Assembly (NCBI RefSeq): GCF_020622265.1 | Contig: NZ_JACNMQ010000001.1 | Span: forward strand, 124,001 to 188,000 | DNA from: Halomonas sp. M20 | GTDB lineage: Bacteria; Pseudomonadota; Gammaproteobacteria; Pseudomonadales; Halomonadaceae | Direction of reading: 5' to 3' | DNA: 64,000 nt | Shown here: piece by piece, positions 27,465-35,798 of the stretch | Numbering within the stretch: the stretch's first letter is position 1 | How the letters are laid out: each line of letters begins with the position of its first letter | Notes under the pieces: model-generated | Database searches by the model: none | What the model was told of the DNA's origin: nothing | What the model saw: only the letters and a program-made list of their open reading frames with translations | Made by a program: the position numbers and the translations under genes

Positions 27465-28165
27465 GGATTCATGCCCGTGAAGTCTTCGGTTTGCTGTTGA
27501 TCGTCGTGGGCATCGGCTTTGACAAACAGTGGTGGACGATCCCGCGCGAGTGGGCGCCCTGGCAACCGCTGCACGTATCGGACCCATTGACCCCGATTAC
27601 ACAGTGGAAATTGTCACGCCTTGAAGACGATCGTGACGGTTGCCTGGCGGCGTTGCAGACTGCTCCCGAGGCGTCTTTGCGCTACACACCGCTCGATGAT
27701 TACACCCCGGTTGCCGACTGTCCGTTGATCAACGTGGTGCGGGTTCAGCGCGGCGAGGCAGCGTTCAACCGCAGCTTCGTGGCCTCTTGCCCCTTGGCGT
27801 TGACCTGGGCGCTTTATGAACAGCACCGTCTGCAGCCGCTAGCGCGGGAAATCTTTGGCCAGTCGATTTCTCAAGTACAGCATTACGGCAGCTTCGCCTG
27901 CCGCAATATCTACCATCGCAAGAATGCCCGACGTAGCGAACACGCCAGCGCCGCAGCGCTGGATGTGGCGGCGTTTCGGCTCGAGGAGGGTCAACGTATC
28001 GAGGTCTTGAAGGATTGGGGCAGCGAAGGGAAAGCGGGGGCGTTTCTCAAGCGCGCCCAGGAAGGCGCCTGTGGTCTTTTCGGTACGGTATTGGGTCCGG
28101 AGTACAATGCCGCTCATGCCAATCATTTTCATCTGGGCATGCGCGGCATGAGTTTTTGTCGTTAA
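27461..28165 (+). CDS. Extensin-like exported protein (DacA-unrelated peptidase fold)
   Basis: A 234-residue protein with one N-terminal hydrophobic anchor (VFGLLLIVVGIGFDKQWW) and an extensin-like C-terminal domain: NIYHRKNARRSEHASAAALDVAAFRL and YNAAHANHFHLGMRG. The His, Asp and HxH residues (EHASAAALD, HANHFH) fit a LAS-type zinc peptidase site, suggesting a cell-wall role. Conserved cysteines are present (DGCLA, DCPL, ASCPLA, FACR, GACGLF). It is coupled by ATGA overlap to the MocR gene, an unusual partnership, and ends exactly one base before the convergent aguA stop. Confidence 0.85.
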   Translation: MRIHAREVFGLLLIVVGIGFDKQWWTIPREWAPWQPLHVSDPLTPITQWKLSRLEDDRDGCLAALQTAPEASLRYTPLDDYTPVADCPLINVVRVQRGEAAFNRSFVASCPLALTWALYEQHRLQPLAREIFGQSISQVQHYGSFACRNIYHRKNARRSEHASAAALDVAAFRLEEGQRIEVLKDWGSEGKAGAFLKRAQEGACGLFGTVLGPEYNAAHANHFHLGMRGMSFCR

Positions 28166-29278
28166 TCAGGCTTGAACTTTGGGCTGCTGCTGGGTAATAC
28201 AGTGAATATTGCCGCCGCCCAAGAGGATTTCGCGGGCCGGCACGCCGATTACACGCCTGCTTGGAAAGAGACTTTCGAGGATGTTCTGGGCTTCGTCGTC
28301 GTGGGTAGGATCGAGCAAAGGCATGACGACGACCGAGTTGCCGATGTAAAAATTGACGTAGGAGCCCGCCATGCGGTCGCCGGGCTGACGAGGCTTCGAG
28401 CCGCTCAGACGATCGACGCCGCTGGCTTCCGTTTCGGCGATGGTCAGCGGTCCCGGCAGTGGCAGTAAATGAACCTTGAGGCGCCGCCCCTGTGCATCCG
28501 AGACCTTTTCCAGAATCTCTCGTGCCTCATAGGAAATGGCATGCTGAGGATCGCTTTCGTCATCGGTCCAGGTCAATGCCACCTCGCCGGCCGCGATGAA
28601 GCAGCACAGGTTGTCGACGTGGCCATCGGTCTCGTCCTGATAACAGCCCCGCGGTAACCAGACGATCTTGCTGACGCCGAGGAAGTCGCAAAGCAAGCGT
28701 TCCATGTCCGTCCTGTTCCACTCCGGGTTGCGGTTGGGGTTGAGCAGGCACTCCTCGGTGGTGATCAGCGTGCCTTCGCCATCCACATGAATCGCCCCAC
28801 CTTCAAGCACCAACGGCGAGATGAAGCGCTCGATCCCCAGTATCTCGGCGATCTTTATGCGAATGCGCCGATCCTTGTCCCAGGGAAAGTAGAGCCCGCC
28901 GTTGAGCCCGCCCCAAGCATTGAACTCCCAATCCACCATCGCCAGCCGGCCATCCGAATGCGTGAGGAAAGTCGGCCCGACGTCACGCATCCAGGCATCG
29001 TTGCTCGAAAGCTCCACCACGCGGATATGCGCGGGTAACTGGTGGCGCGCATTCTCGTACTGATCGTCGTTGACGCCGACGAACACCGTCTCGCTTTCGG
29101 CGATGGCGCTGGCTACCGCGACGAAAGCAACTTGCGCCGGCTTGGCACCGTAACGCCAGTTGTCTGGGCGCTGGGGCCAGAGCATCCAGCAGGCATCGTG
29201 AGGTGCAAACTCCGCGGGCATGGAAAAGCCGCGTTCAGCCGGAGGCGGGGTGCTGTTTGAAGCGCTGTTGTCGGTCAT
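28166..29278 (-). CDS. aguA: Agmatine deiminase
   Basis: Hydrolyses agmatine to N-carbamoylputrescine and ammonia in putrescine synthesis from arginine. The 370 residues match the family. The catalytic Cys360 lies in LGGGNIHCITQQQP; other signatures are PHDACWMLWPQRPDNWR, NDAWMRDVGPTFL, NAWGGLNGG, LEGGAIHVDGEGTLITTEECLLN and TDGHVDNLCCF. A start at the internal Met20 is possible as no clear ribosome site precedes either. No aguB is present in the window. Confidence 0.95.
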   Translation of the reverse strand: MTDNSASNSTPPPAERGFSMPAEFAPHDACWMLWPQRPDNWRYGAKPAQVAFVAVASAIAESETVFVGVNDDQYENARHQLPAHIRVVELSSNDAWMRDVGPTFLTHSDGRLAMVDWEFNAWGGLNGGLYFPWDKDRRIRIKIAEILGIERFISPLVLEGGAIHVDGEGTLITTEECLLNPNRNPEWNRTDMERLLCDFLGVSKIVWLPRGCYQDETDGHVDNLCCFIAAGEVALTWTDDESDPQHAISYEAREILEKVSDAQGRRLKVHLLPLPGPLTIAETEASGVDRLSGSKPRQPGDRMAGSYVNFYIGNSVVVMPLLDPTHDDEAQNILESLFPSRRVIGVPAREILLGGGNIHCITQQQPKVQA

Positions 29279-29511
29279 GGCGTTTACGATACGGCCGGTG
29301 GAGTTCCAGCTTCACACACTGCCAGCGAAGGCGCCATGGTATGTTTTACTCAACGGTTGAGTCTTGTCGATAGGGCTCGGGAGCATCGACACCTTGAAAA
29401 ACAGCAAGACGATGACCACAAATACTGATTAGCGAGTCAGCAGTAGCTCAGCGTTAAGTCTAACGAACTGCTAGGCTGAAGCAGATGCGATCAACGACAC
29501 AGGAGGTGACA

Positions 29512-30135
29512 ATGAAGCTGACCATACAGGGTATTCAGGATCAGCAACCCATTCCCGAGAAATTCGCCTTTGGCGTTCCCGGTGACGGTGAGCCCATGGC
29601 GACAGGACCGAATCGCAATCCCGCCCTGACTTGGGAAGGTGCACCGGAAGGCACGAAAAGCTTCGCCATCGTTGTGGTGGATCCGGACGTGCCGGAAGAT
29701 GCAAGTGATGCCAATCAGCCCGGCAAGATGCTGGCGGCGGATCTCAAGCGGCGCAATTTCTATCACTGGGTGCTGGTGGATATTCCGGCGGGTACCAGCG
29801 CCATCGAAGAGGGCGTGGCGTCCGATGGCGTCACGCCTCATGGCAAAGAGCCCGGCCCGAGCGAGCTTGGCCTCAAAGGTATCAACTCCTTCACCGACTT
29901 CCTGGCCGGTGATCCGGACATGGAAGGCACCTACGGCGGCTACGACGGCCCGTGCCCGCCCTGGAACGACGAGCGCATCCACCATTATCACTTCACGGTC
30001 TATGCGCTCGACGTGGAAACCTTGGGGCTGAACGGCGAATTCACCGGCGTCGAGGCGGAAATGGCCATTCAGGATCATGTGCTGGACAAGGCCACGGTGA
30101 CCGGCACCTACACGCTGAATCCCGCACTTCGATAA
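29512..30135 (+). CDS. YbhB/YbcL-family PEBP protein
   Basis: Phosphatidylethanolamine-binding-protein-like (Raf kinase inhibitor-like) protein of 207 residues. CAGGAGGTGA precedes the ATG at 29512. Family motifs: NRNPALTWEGAPEGTKSFAIVVVDPDVP, FYHWVLVDIPAG, GYDGPCPPWNDERIHHYHFTVYALDV. It is longer than E. coli YbhB because of an inserted segment around residues 55-110. Function of the bacterial family is poorly defined. A strong terminator follows. Confidence 0.92.
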   Translation: MKLTIQGIQDQQPIPEKFAFGVPGDGEPMATGPNRNPALTWEGAPEGTKSFAIVVVDPDVPEDASDANQPGKMLAADLKRRNFYHWVLVDIPAGTSAIEEGVASDGVTPHGKEPGPSELGLKGINSFTDFLAGDPDMEGTYGGYDGPCPPWNDERIHHYHFTVYALDVETLGLNGEFTGVEAEMAIQDHVLDKATVTGTYTLNPALR

Positions 30136-30150
30136 GCGTAGTACGTATCA

Positions 30151-30192
30151 CAAAACGGCCTTTGCTCATGAAAAAGCGAGGGCCGTTTTTTT
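30151..30192 (+). terminator. Terminator after the PEBP gene
   Basis: AAAACGGCC at 30152 pairs with GGCCGTTTT at 30181, and a run of seven T ends the element. It begins about 16 bases past the PEBP stop. The convergent tdh gene ends at 30193, so the same hairpin (A run on the opposite strand) may also serve tdh. Confidence 0.8.
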
Positions 30193-31218
30193 CTAAGCCC
30201 ACTCCAATATCACCTTCCCTGACTTTCCCGTTTTCATCACCTCGAAGCCCTTCTCGAAGCTGTCGATACCAAAACGATGCGTGATGACCGGACTCAGATC
30301 GAGGCCGGATTGAATGAGACTTGCCATCTTGTACCAGGTCTCGAACATCTCGCGGCCGTAGATGCCCTTGATGGTCAGACCCTTGAAGATCACCTTGGTC
30401 CAGTCGATGGCCATTTCCTTGGGCGGAATGCCGAGCATGGCGATCTTGCCGCCGTGGTTGATGACGTCGAGCATCTCGTCCACCGCCGCCGATACGCCGG
30501 ACATCTCCAGCACCACATCGAAGCCTTCATGCATGTGCAGGTCGGCCATCACATCCTGAAGTTTTTCGCGGGAAACGTTGACGGTGCGCGTCGCTCCCAT
30601 CTTGGCTGCCAGTTCCAGACGGTAGTCGTTGATGTCGGTGATCACCACATGGCGCGCGCCGATATGACGCACTACTGCGGCGGCCATGATGCCGATGGGG
30701 CCAGCGCCAGTGATCAGCACGTCTTCGCCGACCACATCGAAGGCAAGTGCCGTGTGCACTGCATTGCCGAAGGGATCGAAGATCGCCGCCAACTCATCGG
30801 ATATCTCATGCGGCAGCTTGAATAGATTGTAGGCCGGCAGCGTCATGTATTCGGCAAAGGCACCGGGGCGATTGACCCCCACCCCGACGCTATTGCGGCA
30901 CAGGTGCCGCCGCCCGGCGCGACAGTTGCGGCAGTGACCGCAGGTGACGTGGCCCTCGCCGGAAACGCGGTCTCCCACCTCGAACCCTCGGACCTCCTCA
31001 CCCAGCGCGACGATCTTGCCGGAATATTCGTGGCCGGTGATCATCGGCACCGGCACGGTGTTCTGCGACCACTCGTCCCACTGGTAGATGTGCATATCGG
31101 TGCCGCAGATGGCGGTACGATGAATCTTGATCAGCACATCGTTGTGGCCGATTTCCGGCACCGGCGCATCGATCATCCAGATGCCCGGTTCCGGCTTGAG
31201 TTTCGATAGCGCTTTCAT
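30193..31218 (-). CDS. tdh: L-threonine 3-dehydrogenase
   Basis: Zinc-dependent NAD dehydrogenase that oxidises threonine to 2-amino-3-ketobutyrate, the substrate of Kbl. 341 residues, as in E. coli. Catalytic zinc ligands lie in [11 protein letters not shown] and ITGHEYSG; the structural zinc cysteines in [15 protein letters not shown]; the NAD Rossmann motif is [16 protein letters not shown] overlap with kbl makes a kbl-tdh operon. Confidence 0.97.
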   Translation of the reverse strand: MKALSKLKPEPGIWMIDAPVPEIGHNDVLIKIHRTAICGTDMHIYQWDEWSQNTVPVPMITGHEYSGKIVALGEEVRGFEVGDRVSGEGHVTCGHCRNCRAGRRHLCRNSVGVGVNRPGAFAEYMTLPAYNLFKLPHEISDELAAIFDPFGNAVHTALAFDVVGEDVLITGAGPIGIMAAAVVRHIGARHVVITDINDYRLELAAKMGATRTVNVSREKLQDVMADLHMHEGFDVVLEMSGVSAAVDEMLDVINHGGKIAMLGIPPKEMAIDWTKVIFKGLTIKGIYGREMFETWYKMASLIQSGLDLSPVITHRFGIDSFEKGFEVMKTGKSGKVILEWA

Positions 31219-32408
31219 GAAATCACCTCGAGTTCGCGACCGATACGAGTAAAGGCATCGATGGCCGCGTCGATCTGCTCAGAAGTATGGGCCGCGGACA
31301 TCTGAGTGCGAATGCGGGCCTGCCCCTTGGGCACCACGGGAAAGGAGAAGCCGATCACGTAGATACCTTCCTGGAGCAGCCGATCGGCGAATTCGCTGGC
31401 CAGGCGCGCATCCCCAAGCATCACCGGAATGATCGGATGATCGGCGCCTGCCAGAGTGAAGCCCGCCTGGCTCATGCCGTCACGGAAACGGGCCACGTTG
31501 TCCCATAGCTGTTTGCGCAGCGCATCGCCCTGTTCGACCTTGTCGAGTACCGCCAGGCTGGCGGCCACGATGGGGGGCGCCAGCGCGTTGGAAAACAGAT
31601 AGGGGCGCGAGCGCTGGCGCAGCCATTCGGCAATGGCACCGCGGGCTGCGGTGACGCCGCCGGATGCCCCGCCCAGCGCCTTGCCCAGGGTGGTGGTGAC
31701 GATATTCACGCGGTTCATCACCTGATGGTATTCGTGGGTGCCACGTCCGCTGTCACCGAGAAACCCGGTGGCATGACAGTCGTCGATCATCACCATGGCG
31801 TCATAGCGCTCGGCAAGGTCACAGATACCTTTGAGGTTGGCGATCACGCCATCCATGGAAAACACGCCGTCGGTAGCGATCAGCTTGAAGCGCGCTCCGG
31901 CGTCATCGGCTTCTTTCAAACGGGCTTCGAGTTCCGCCATGTCGTTGTTGGCATAGCGATAGCGCTTGGCCTTGCATAGCCGTACCCCGTCGATGATCGA
32001 GGCGTGGTTCAGGGCATCGGAGATGATCGCGTCCTCGGCACCGAACAAGGTCTCGAATAGGCCGCCGTTGGCATCGAAGCAAGACGAGTAGAGGATGGCA
32101 TCGTCCATGCCCAGGAACTCCGCCAGGCGTTTTTCCAGACGGCGATGTTCTGCGTGGGTGCCGCAGATGAAGCGCACCGAGGCCATGCCGAAGCCTTGTT
32201 CATCGAGGCCATGCTTAGCAGCGTCGATCAGCTCGGAATCGTCCGCCAGCCCCAGGTAGTTGTTGGCGCAGAAATTGATGACCTCGCCGCTTGCCACCTT
32301 GACCTTGGCCCGCTGGGGCGAGAGCAGTTCGCGCTCCTGCTTGTAGAGCCCTTCCTCACGCAACTCGTCTAGTTGTTGCTTCAGATGGGCCTGAAATGTG
32401 TTGGACAT
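31215..32408 (-). CDS. kbl: 2-amino-3-ketobutyrate CoA ligase (glycine C-acetyltransferase)
   Basis: PLP enzyme that cleaves 2-amino-3-ketobutyrate with CoA to glycine and acetyl-CoA. 397 residues, family length. Signatures: [70 protein letters not shown] and the PLP Lys in [13 protein letters not shown]. First of the two threonine-catabolic genes, 52 bases behind the NhaC-type antiporter gene on the same strand. Confidence 0.97.
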   Translation of the reverse strand: MSNTFQAHLKQQLDELREEGLYKQERELLSPQRAKVKVASGEVINFCANNYLGLADDSELIDAAKHGLDEQGFGMASVRFICGTHAEHRRLEKRLAEFLGMDDAILYSSCFDANGGLFETLFGAEDAIISDALNHASIIDGVRLCKAKRYRYANNDMAELEARLKEADDAGARFKLIATDGVFSMDGVIANLKGICDLAERYDAMVMIDDCHATGFLGDSGRGTHEYHQVMNRVNIVTTTLGKALGGASGGVTAARGAIAEWLRQRSRPYLFSNALAPPIVAASLAVLDKVEQGDALRKQLWDNVARFRDGMSQAGFTLAGADHPIIPVMLGDARLASEFADRLLQEGIYVIGFSFPVVPKGQARIRTQMSAAHTSEQIDAAIDAFTRIGRELEVIS

Positions 32409-32460
32409 GGATAGATCTCCCTTGAACGAACGGGCTTGAAAGAGTGGGGCGCCAAGCGGT

Positions 32461-33945
32461 TCAGCTCAGTGCTGCAGGTCTTTCCTTTACTGCCTCGCCA
32501 TTGGGGCCTTCGAATTTCAGCCCCCAACTGGTCAGGGCGGCGAACAGCATGATCAGCGCCAGGAACCAGCCTTGAAAGACGAAGGGGAATACTTCGGTCG
32601 GCACCACCGCTGGCAGCCAGTCGTAGGTGCCTTGCATCGACGTGATCGTCGACCACCCTAGCAGCACCGGTGCGCCCCAGGGAAAGATATACCCCAGCGC
32701 GGAGGTGACCGCGTCGAGCATGTTGGCCCGCCGATAGCGGTGGATGTGATAGCGAGTACCGAGTTCACGCACGAAAGGCGCGGCGGCGATCTCGGCGGCG
32801 GTGTTGATGGTAATGGCGCTGTTGAGCAGAGCGACGATACCCCAGATCGAGGTCTCGGCACGTTTGACGGAATTCCCGATCCAGGCCATCAGCCTGCCGG
32901 TAATCATCTCCATGGTGCCGCCGAGCTTCATCAAATAGGCGGCGGCAACGATGAGCAGGATCAGTATCGACATGGTGACGTAGCCCTGCACCCCATTGAC
33001 CAGTGCACCGGTGATCACCGTATCGGAATCCTTGTCGAACGCGATGATCTCGGACAGAGAGCCGGTATTGACAATGACGATGGTAGGTATCGCCACCAGA
33101 ATGCCCCAGGTCAGCGAGGTCAATAGGTGTTGACCGGATAGCGCCAGGATCAGCACCAGGGCGAAGGGCACCAGCATCACCAGCCCCAACGGCTGGGTGG
33201 ACTCCATCATCGCGTTCAGCGCGGCGGGATCGGTGGCGCTACTGTCGCCCCCGCCCCCGAACAGCACGTAGAGGATCGCCGCGGGGGCTGCAGCCATGAT
33301 CGAGTACTTGAAACGGCTGCGCACCACCCCGGGCACATCCGCGTCCTGAGTGGTGGCGGAGACGATGGTAGTGTCCGATACCGGTGCCAGGTTGTCGCCG
33401 AAGATGGCGCCGGAGAGGATCGCCGCAAAGAGCATCACCGGATCGCTGCCCACGGCAACGCCGGCGGGGTACATCAGGGTACAGAAGGCCACGGTAGTGC
33501 CGTAACCGGTGCCTACGGCAGTCGAGAAGATGGCGGCCAGTATGAAGGTCAACGCCACGAACCAGCCCCCGGTCATATCCGAGATGGCGCCCAACCACAC
33601 CAGGCCTTCCACCAGGCCGCCGACCTGTAGCACCTGAGCGAACATGCCGGCATAGAACCAGGCGACGATGGCGACCACGCCCACGGGTTGGGTCAGCCCC
33701 TCGAACAACCCCTTGGCGTAGTCTTCCCATTGACTGGTGCAGAAAAATAGCCCCAGGGTGATGCCGAACAAGGCGCCCATCACCAGGCCGATCTCCGACG
33801 AGAGGCCAAGCACACTGATGCTTATTGCCCAGATCACGAAGAACAGCAATGGTATCGCTGCGCCCCAGGCCCCAAGACGAAACGAGAGGGCTGACACGCC
33901 TTCATCTTGGGCGGTTTGTTGCTGATCCGTCGGCGTGCTGCTCAT
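32461..33945 (-). CDS. NhaC-family Na+/H+ antiporter-like transporter
   Basis: Polytopic membrane protein of 494 residues with about twelve helices. Hallmarks are [38 protein letters not shown] and [23 protein letters not shown], the conserved core of NhaC proteins. It could exchange Na+ for H+, or for an organic anion such as malate/lactate as in MleN. It precedes kbl-tdh by 52 bases, so an amino-acid-linked role is possible. Upstream 158 bases separate it from the divergent FAN1 gene. Confidence 0.88.
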   Translation of the reverse strand: MSSTPTDQQQTAQDEGVSALSFRLGAWGAAIPLLFFVIWAISISVLGLSSEIGLVMGALFGITLGLFFCTSQWEDYAKGLFEGLTQPVGVVAIVAWFYAGMFAQVLQVGGLVEGLVWLGAISDMTGGWFVALTFILAAIFSTAVGTGYGTTVAFCTLMYPAGVAVGSDPVMLFAAILSGAIFGDNLAPVSDTTIVSATTQDADVPGVVRSRFKYSIMAAAPAAILYVLFGGGGDSSATDPAALNAMMESTQPLGLVMLVPFALVLILALSGQHLLTSLTWGILVAIPTIVIVNTGSLSEIIAFDKDSDTVITGALVNGVQGYVTMSILILLIVAAAYLMKLGGTMEMITGRLMAWIGNSVKRAETSIWGIVALLNSAITINTAAEIAAAPFVRELGTRYHIHRYRRANMLDAVTSALGYIFPWGAPVLLGWSTITSMQGTYDWLPAVVPTEVFPFVFQGWFLALIMLFAALTSWGLKFEGPNGEAVKERPAALS

Positions 33946-34103
33946 AATTCATTCCTTGTTATTCATTGCCTGTCATCAGCGTAGCAATTGAGACGAAAGA
34001 TGTCGGTGATAGATAGAGAAACGAGCGGTCTTTTGGCTTTAGCCAGCGGATTGGACACGTTGCCTGCATTCACTGACTTCTGTCGTTTTGCTATCATGGA
34101 TGG

Positions 34104-35798
34104 ATGAACAGTGCTTTAGCTTCTCGCTCCTTTGCTGCGTCGGTGGATGACCCCTTTTACTATCTGATCAACTTTCGCTTCGTGCTCGATTGGGTCGGGG
34201 AGCGTTACGGCGATCTGCTGGATACTCGGGAACTCGACTTCATCGCTTGCTTTCGCGCCTTGCCCCGTGCCTCCCAGGCCCTGCTGGTGCGCATGATCAT
34301 GCGCAAGGGCACGTTGTTCCGGATCAGCAAGCTCGCTTACTCTGAGATCGGCTCGACCCGGGACGCGGCCGAGTCGTTGATTGCCCAGAGTTTGATCGAC
34401 GATGCGCCGGAACTGAGCCTGGAGCAGCTGTTCGGTCTGCTGACTAAGGTCGAACTCGTCGCTGTGTTCAAAAGCGATATCGGTAGCGCGAATCTCAGGA
34501 AAGCCGAGCTGCTCGAGAGACTCAAGCCTGCATTCGAAGATACCCAATGCTTCGATGCCTGGTATCTGGAAAGTGATGACGGCGTCTATGCGCTGCCGCT
34601 CATGGACTTGTGCGACCGCTTGCGCTTGATGTTCTTCGGCAATCTGCGCCAGAACTGGTCGGAATTCGTGCTCGCCGACCTGGGCATATTTCGCTACGAG
34701 CGTGTACCGTTCACCCTTGAGTCCCGCGCCTTCCAGAGTCGCGACGATGTGGACGCTTATCTGCACCTGCACCGCTGCCGGGAGCGTTTCGAGGCAGGCG
34801 AGCCACTGGAGGGTGTGCTCGCCGAGGTGCCGCCAGCCTTCGTCGACAACCCTTGGCTCGAATCCCGACGTGCCAAGCTGCTGTTCATGCTGGGTCAGCA
34901 CTGCGAGCGCACTGCGATGCTGGAAACCGCACTGATGCTTTATGCCGATTGCATACATCCCGGTGCCCGGTCACGTCGCCTGCGGGTATTGGAACGGCTT
35001 GAGGCATTCGACGATGCACTGAAACTTACGAGTGAGATGGAAAGGGCGCCGGAAAGCGAGGCCGAATCCCAGCATATTGATCGGGTAACGCCGCGTCTTC
35101 GGCGCAGGCTGGATCTGCCCAAATTGCCCCGGCAGGCAAGCGCAACCGTCGAGCGCATCGATCTGCTGCTACCCAGGCCGAGTGCCCCGCGCTCGGTGGA
35201 AAGCGTGGTGCGCGAACATCTCGATGACGTCACGGGTCCAGTGCATTACGTCGAGAATGGACTGATCAACTCGCTGTTCGGGCTGCTTTGCTGGGAGGCG
35301 ATTTTCGCGCCGTTGCCCGGGGCCTTCTTTCATCCGTTTCACGGCGCCCCGGCGGATCTGCTGCGCCCGGATTTTCATACTCGCCGCGAAGAGTCGTTCG
35401 CTACCTGCCTGGCCCAGCTCGATTCGTCGGCTTACCTGGAAACGATTCGCAAGAACTTCGCCCTCAAGCAGGGTTTGCAGTCGCCCTTCGTGCACTGGGG
35501 CATCTTGAGTGAGCCGCTACTGGAGCAAGCGCTGACCTGCTTTCCTGCTGAACATCTCAAACTGTGGTTTAAGCGTTTGCTGCGGGATATCAAGGTCAAC
35601 CGCGCTGGCCTGCCGGACCTGATCCAGTTCTGGCCCGATCATGAAGATTCTCTCAAGCGCTATCGAATGATCGAGGTGAAAGGCCCAGGGGACCGTCTAC
35701 AGGACAACCAGCGGCGCTGGCTGGCGTTCTGCGCCGAGTATGAAATGCCGGTGACGGTGTGCTATGTGAAATGGCAGGAAGGCGACATGGCCTCATGA
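34104..35798 (+). CDS. FAN1-type structure-specific nuclease (VRR-NUC)
   Basis: A 564-residue protein of the FAN1 family, involved in interstrand crosslink or branched-DNA repair. The N-terminal FAN1 region reads FYYLINFRFVLDWVGERYGDLLDTRELDFIACF and RKGTLFRISKLAYSEIGS. The C-terminal VRR-NUC (PD-(D/E)xK) domain shows GLPDLIQFWP, then IEVKGPGDRLQDNQRRWLAF, giving the Asp, Glu-x-Lys and Gln residues of the active site. The last 4 bases overlap the helicase start, so both are made from one message and probably act together. Confidence 0.93.
   Translation: MNSALASRSFAASVDDPFYYLINFRFVLDWVGERYGDLLDTRELDFIACFRALPRASQALLVRMIMRKGTLFRISKLAYSEIGSTRDAAESLIAQSLIDDAPELSLEQLFGLLTKVELVAVFKSDIGSANLRKAELLERLKPAFEDTQCFDAWYLESDDGVYALPLMDLCDRLRLMFFGNLRQNWSEFVLADLGIFRYERVPFTLESRAFQSRDDVDAYLHLHRCRERFEAGEPLEGVLAEVPPAFVDNPWLESRRAKLLFMLGQHCERTAMLETALMLYADCIHPGARSRRLRVLERLEAFDDALKLTSEMERAPESEAESQHIDRVTPRLRRRLDLPKLPRQASATVERIDLLLPRPSAPRSVESVVREHLDDVTGPVHYVENGLINSLFGLLCWEAIFAPLPGAFFHPFHGAPADLLRPDFHTRREESFATCLAQLDSSAYLETIRKNFALKQGLQSPFVHWGILSEPLLEQALTCFPAEHLKLWFKRLLRDIKVNRAGLPDLIQFWPDHEDSLKRYRMIEVKGPGDRLQDNQRRWLAFCAEYEMPVTVCYVKWQEGDMAS

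Noticed and set aside
30277-30825. Long plus-strand frame opposite tdh
   Set aside because: Antisense of a well-supported dehydrogenase; His/Asp-rich shadow translation.
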